Shown here in pieces: positions 62,284 to 64,000 of a stretch of 64,000 nucleotides of DNA; position 1 is the first letter of the stretch; each line of letters begins with the position of its first letter. Origin of the DNA: Fratercula arctica (lineage: Eukaryota > Chordata > Aves > Charadriiformes > Alcidae); NCBI GenBank assembly GCA_947846985.1, contig CANTUZ010000005.1:11278001-11342000 (forward strand), given 5' to 3'. Position numbers and translations under genes: made by a program. The notes below the pieces were generated by a model. The model ran no database searches. It saw only the letters and a program-made list of their open reading frames with translations, and was not told where the DNA came from.

Positions 62284-64000
62284 AAAGGTAAGTAAGAACA
62301 CAGGTTTCCTTCACTTTAATAGCTATCCATGATGATCATTGATGGTTATTTTAGCTAATTTAGAAAACCTCTAGAAAGCATACTGTAAAGTCCATACATC
62401 TCTCAATGCCTGCCCTGCTCTAAGGGAAATCGATAGCTTCCTGTTTAATTTATCTTTTGATATGGTAAAAAGAAGTGTTTGACTGCTGTTAGCAATCTTA
62501 CTGATAAAGAGTTTATCTTCTGAAACAGGGGAAACTTAGCATGTTTCCTTATCTTTGATTAAATATAACATTCACTAACTTAATTAAAATACAGCATGTT
62601 AGTTGATGTGCTTGGTCAATAAGGTTGTATTTCTGAGACAACTGCTGTGAAAGGGGAGGTGGCGGTACAGCAAAAATAGAAATAATGCTATAGTAGTGCA
62701 GCTTCTCCTTGGCTTGTCTAAAGGAATGAAATTAACACAGCTTTTTGCAATTAAAAGCATATGCAAGTTTTGGGCAGGCTGGCAAATTAAGCATTAAATT
62801 GAGGCGCTTCTACACAAAAACTCTGGTCAGCCTAAAAGACTTATTTCTTGTAGCCATTTGTTTAATGAGTTTACATCTGCTGTAACATTCAAAGAAGTCA
62901 GTAGAGCTCAAGTGTCTGACAGCTGTTCTTAAAAAACCCAAGGAAGATGCACTTTGCTCATCTTCCTCACAGACTTTAGATAAGGATGAGAAATGTTACA
63001 GAGATCCACTGGAAAGCCTCAAAGGCAAAATACATGATATCTAGTTTTACTAGATTCTTGATCATTTACAGTTCACCCTAAAACTCCCACACATTTGTTT
63101 CTTAATGTCCCTCATGCTCCGTTAAACCTCACTGCAGCAATGTTCCCATAGGAATGTGGCCACTTGCCAGACTCTCTCATGAACATTTCATTAATCTTCT
63201 TGGCTCTCAAACAAACTACAAAACATTATTTGTTAGCAATTTAACTGTTTTGCTCCCAAATGTGCCAGAAATGTGATCTTTGCTATGCTTTCATTCAAGA
63301 ATACATGAGGATAATTATATAGTAAATGAAATGAGTTTTTTTACATTTAGCAAGATACAGTGCCAAGAAAGGTAAACTGATTATATCTTGTTTCTGGAAT
63401 TAATTCTCATGCTATCCTAAAACCCAAATCATTCTCAAATATAAAAATCTAACTTACATTTAGCAAAATACAGCTTTAGATACAGTTTTATTTCAGTACA
63501 TGACACAATGATCTCTGACTTCTTTAATTAAATTCTGACCATACCATATAATCCACCTTCTTCAGAGGATAACTTATCAGAAAATACTGACTATTTCTGT
63601 TTTCTGGGCGTCTGGCCTGACCCATGTCCAATGATGTTGAGAAAAGACTGTCACTGGCTTTGCAATAAATACAAAGAGTCTGTTAGCATGCAAAGCTTTG
63701 AAAGCACACATGACTTGCTAGAGAAGGAAAATGATTTAGAGAAAACCAACTTCATCCTCTGCAGAGTAGGGAGGACTTAATTCTAGATATACGGATACAA
63801 AACTTTTATTTCACAAAATGGGAAGCTTCAGAGTGGTATCAGTGGATAAGGCTGTCCTCAGGTGCATATAACACCAATAATACTGAAGCAAGTTTTATCA
63901 CCCAATTTCATCTGGGCTTAAAAAACCAACAGTAGCACATAGAAAGACATGCAGATGCAACTCAACTTCATGTGAGATGCAGTATTGCAAGTAACAACCT

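Larger units (their letters stand above)
51661..64000. other. Noncoding DNA, likely upstream intergenic
   Basis: No gene is supported. The stretch contains a possible SINE-like fossil (52985-53060), an isolated GC palindrome (57382-57393), an AAAAT microsatellite (58904-58960) and a CTCF-type motif (62271-62283). Open frames are short and show no family resemblance. Nothing else structured was seen. Confidence 0.55.

Noticed and set aside
1..64000. CRISPR array, bacterial-type operon, tRNA or rRNA genes, or a novel enzymatic system
   Set aside because: No direct-repeat/spacer structure, no clustered coding frames with ribosome-binding sites, and no tRNA cloverleaf or rRNA words were seen; the window is typical avian noncoding DNA around one promoter.

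Overview
This window looks like a piece of a bird genome. The main evidence is two fragments of CR1 LINEs (27119-27360 on the minus strand and about 51101-51660 on the plus strand), both with the typical avian CR1 3' end (a GGTTGGACTAGATGA-type motif followed by TTCCAACC and an ATTCTATGAT-type terminus). Other supporting signs are the AT-rich background, the low density of interspersed repeats, the absence of closely packed reading frames, and one sharp CpG island. The species cannot be named from the sequence alone.

Layout. Positions 1-38,800 are AT-rich noncoding DNA with simple repeats, a 28-base G run (6940-6967), a (CCAAAG)7 array (17361-17402), one minus-strand CR1 fragment and a few ancient repeat fossils. 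Positions 38,840-39,920 are a dense CpG island, the only clear gene-regulatory landmark. Positions 40,010-64,000 are again AT-rich noncoding DNA with one plus-strand CR1 fragment, a purine-rich tract (about 42,841-43,235), an AAAAT microsatellite (58904-58960) and a good CTCF-type motif (62271-62283).

The island reads best as the promoter of a minus-strand gene. On that strand, in transcription order, it has three CATTCC (MCAT/TEAD) motifs, then three A/T-rich boxes (TATA-like, MEF2-type and CArG-like), then a strong splice donor with the intron beginning at 39378. There is no ATG between the likely start site and the donor, so exon 1 should be untranslated. If this is right, positions 1-39,378 are the start of a first intron longer than 39 kb, and 39,600-64,000 is upstream intergenic DNA. 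I cannot name the gene.

I found no protein-coding exon I can defend, and no tRNA, rRNA, CRISPR array, bacterial-type operon or undescribed enzymatic system. The longest open frames (about 150 codons) are the size expected by chance, or follow low-complexity or GC-rich sequence. The only recognisable protein-coding sequence is the decayed C-terminal part of CR1 ORF2. The observations most worth follow-up are the promoter architecture and the structured tracts around it.
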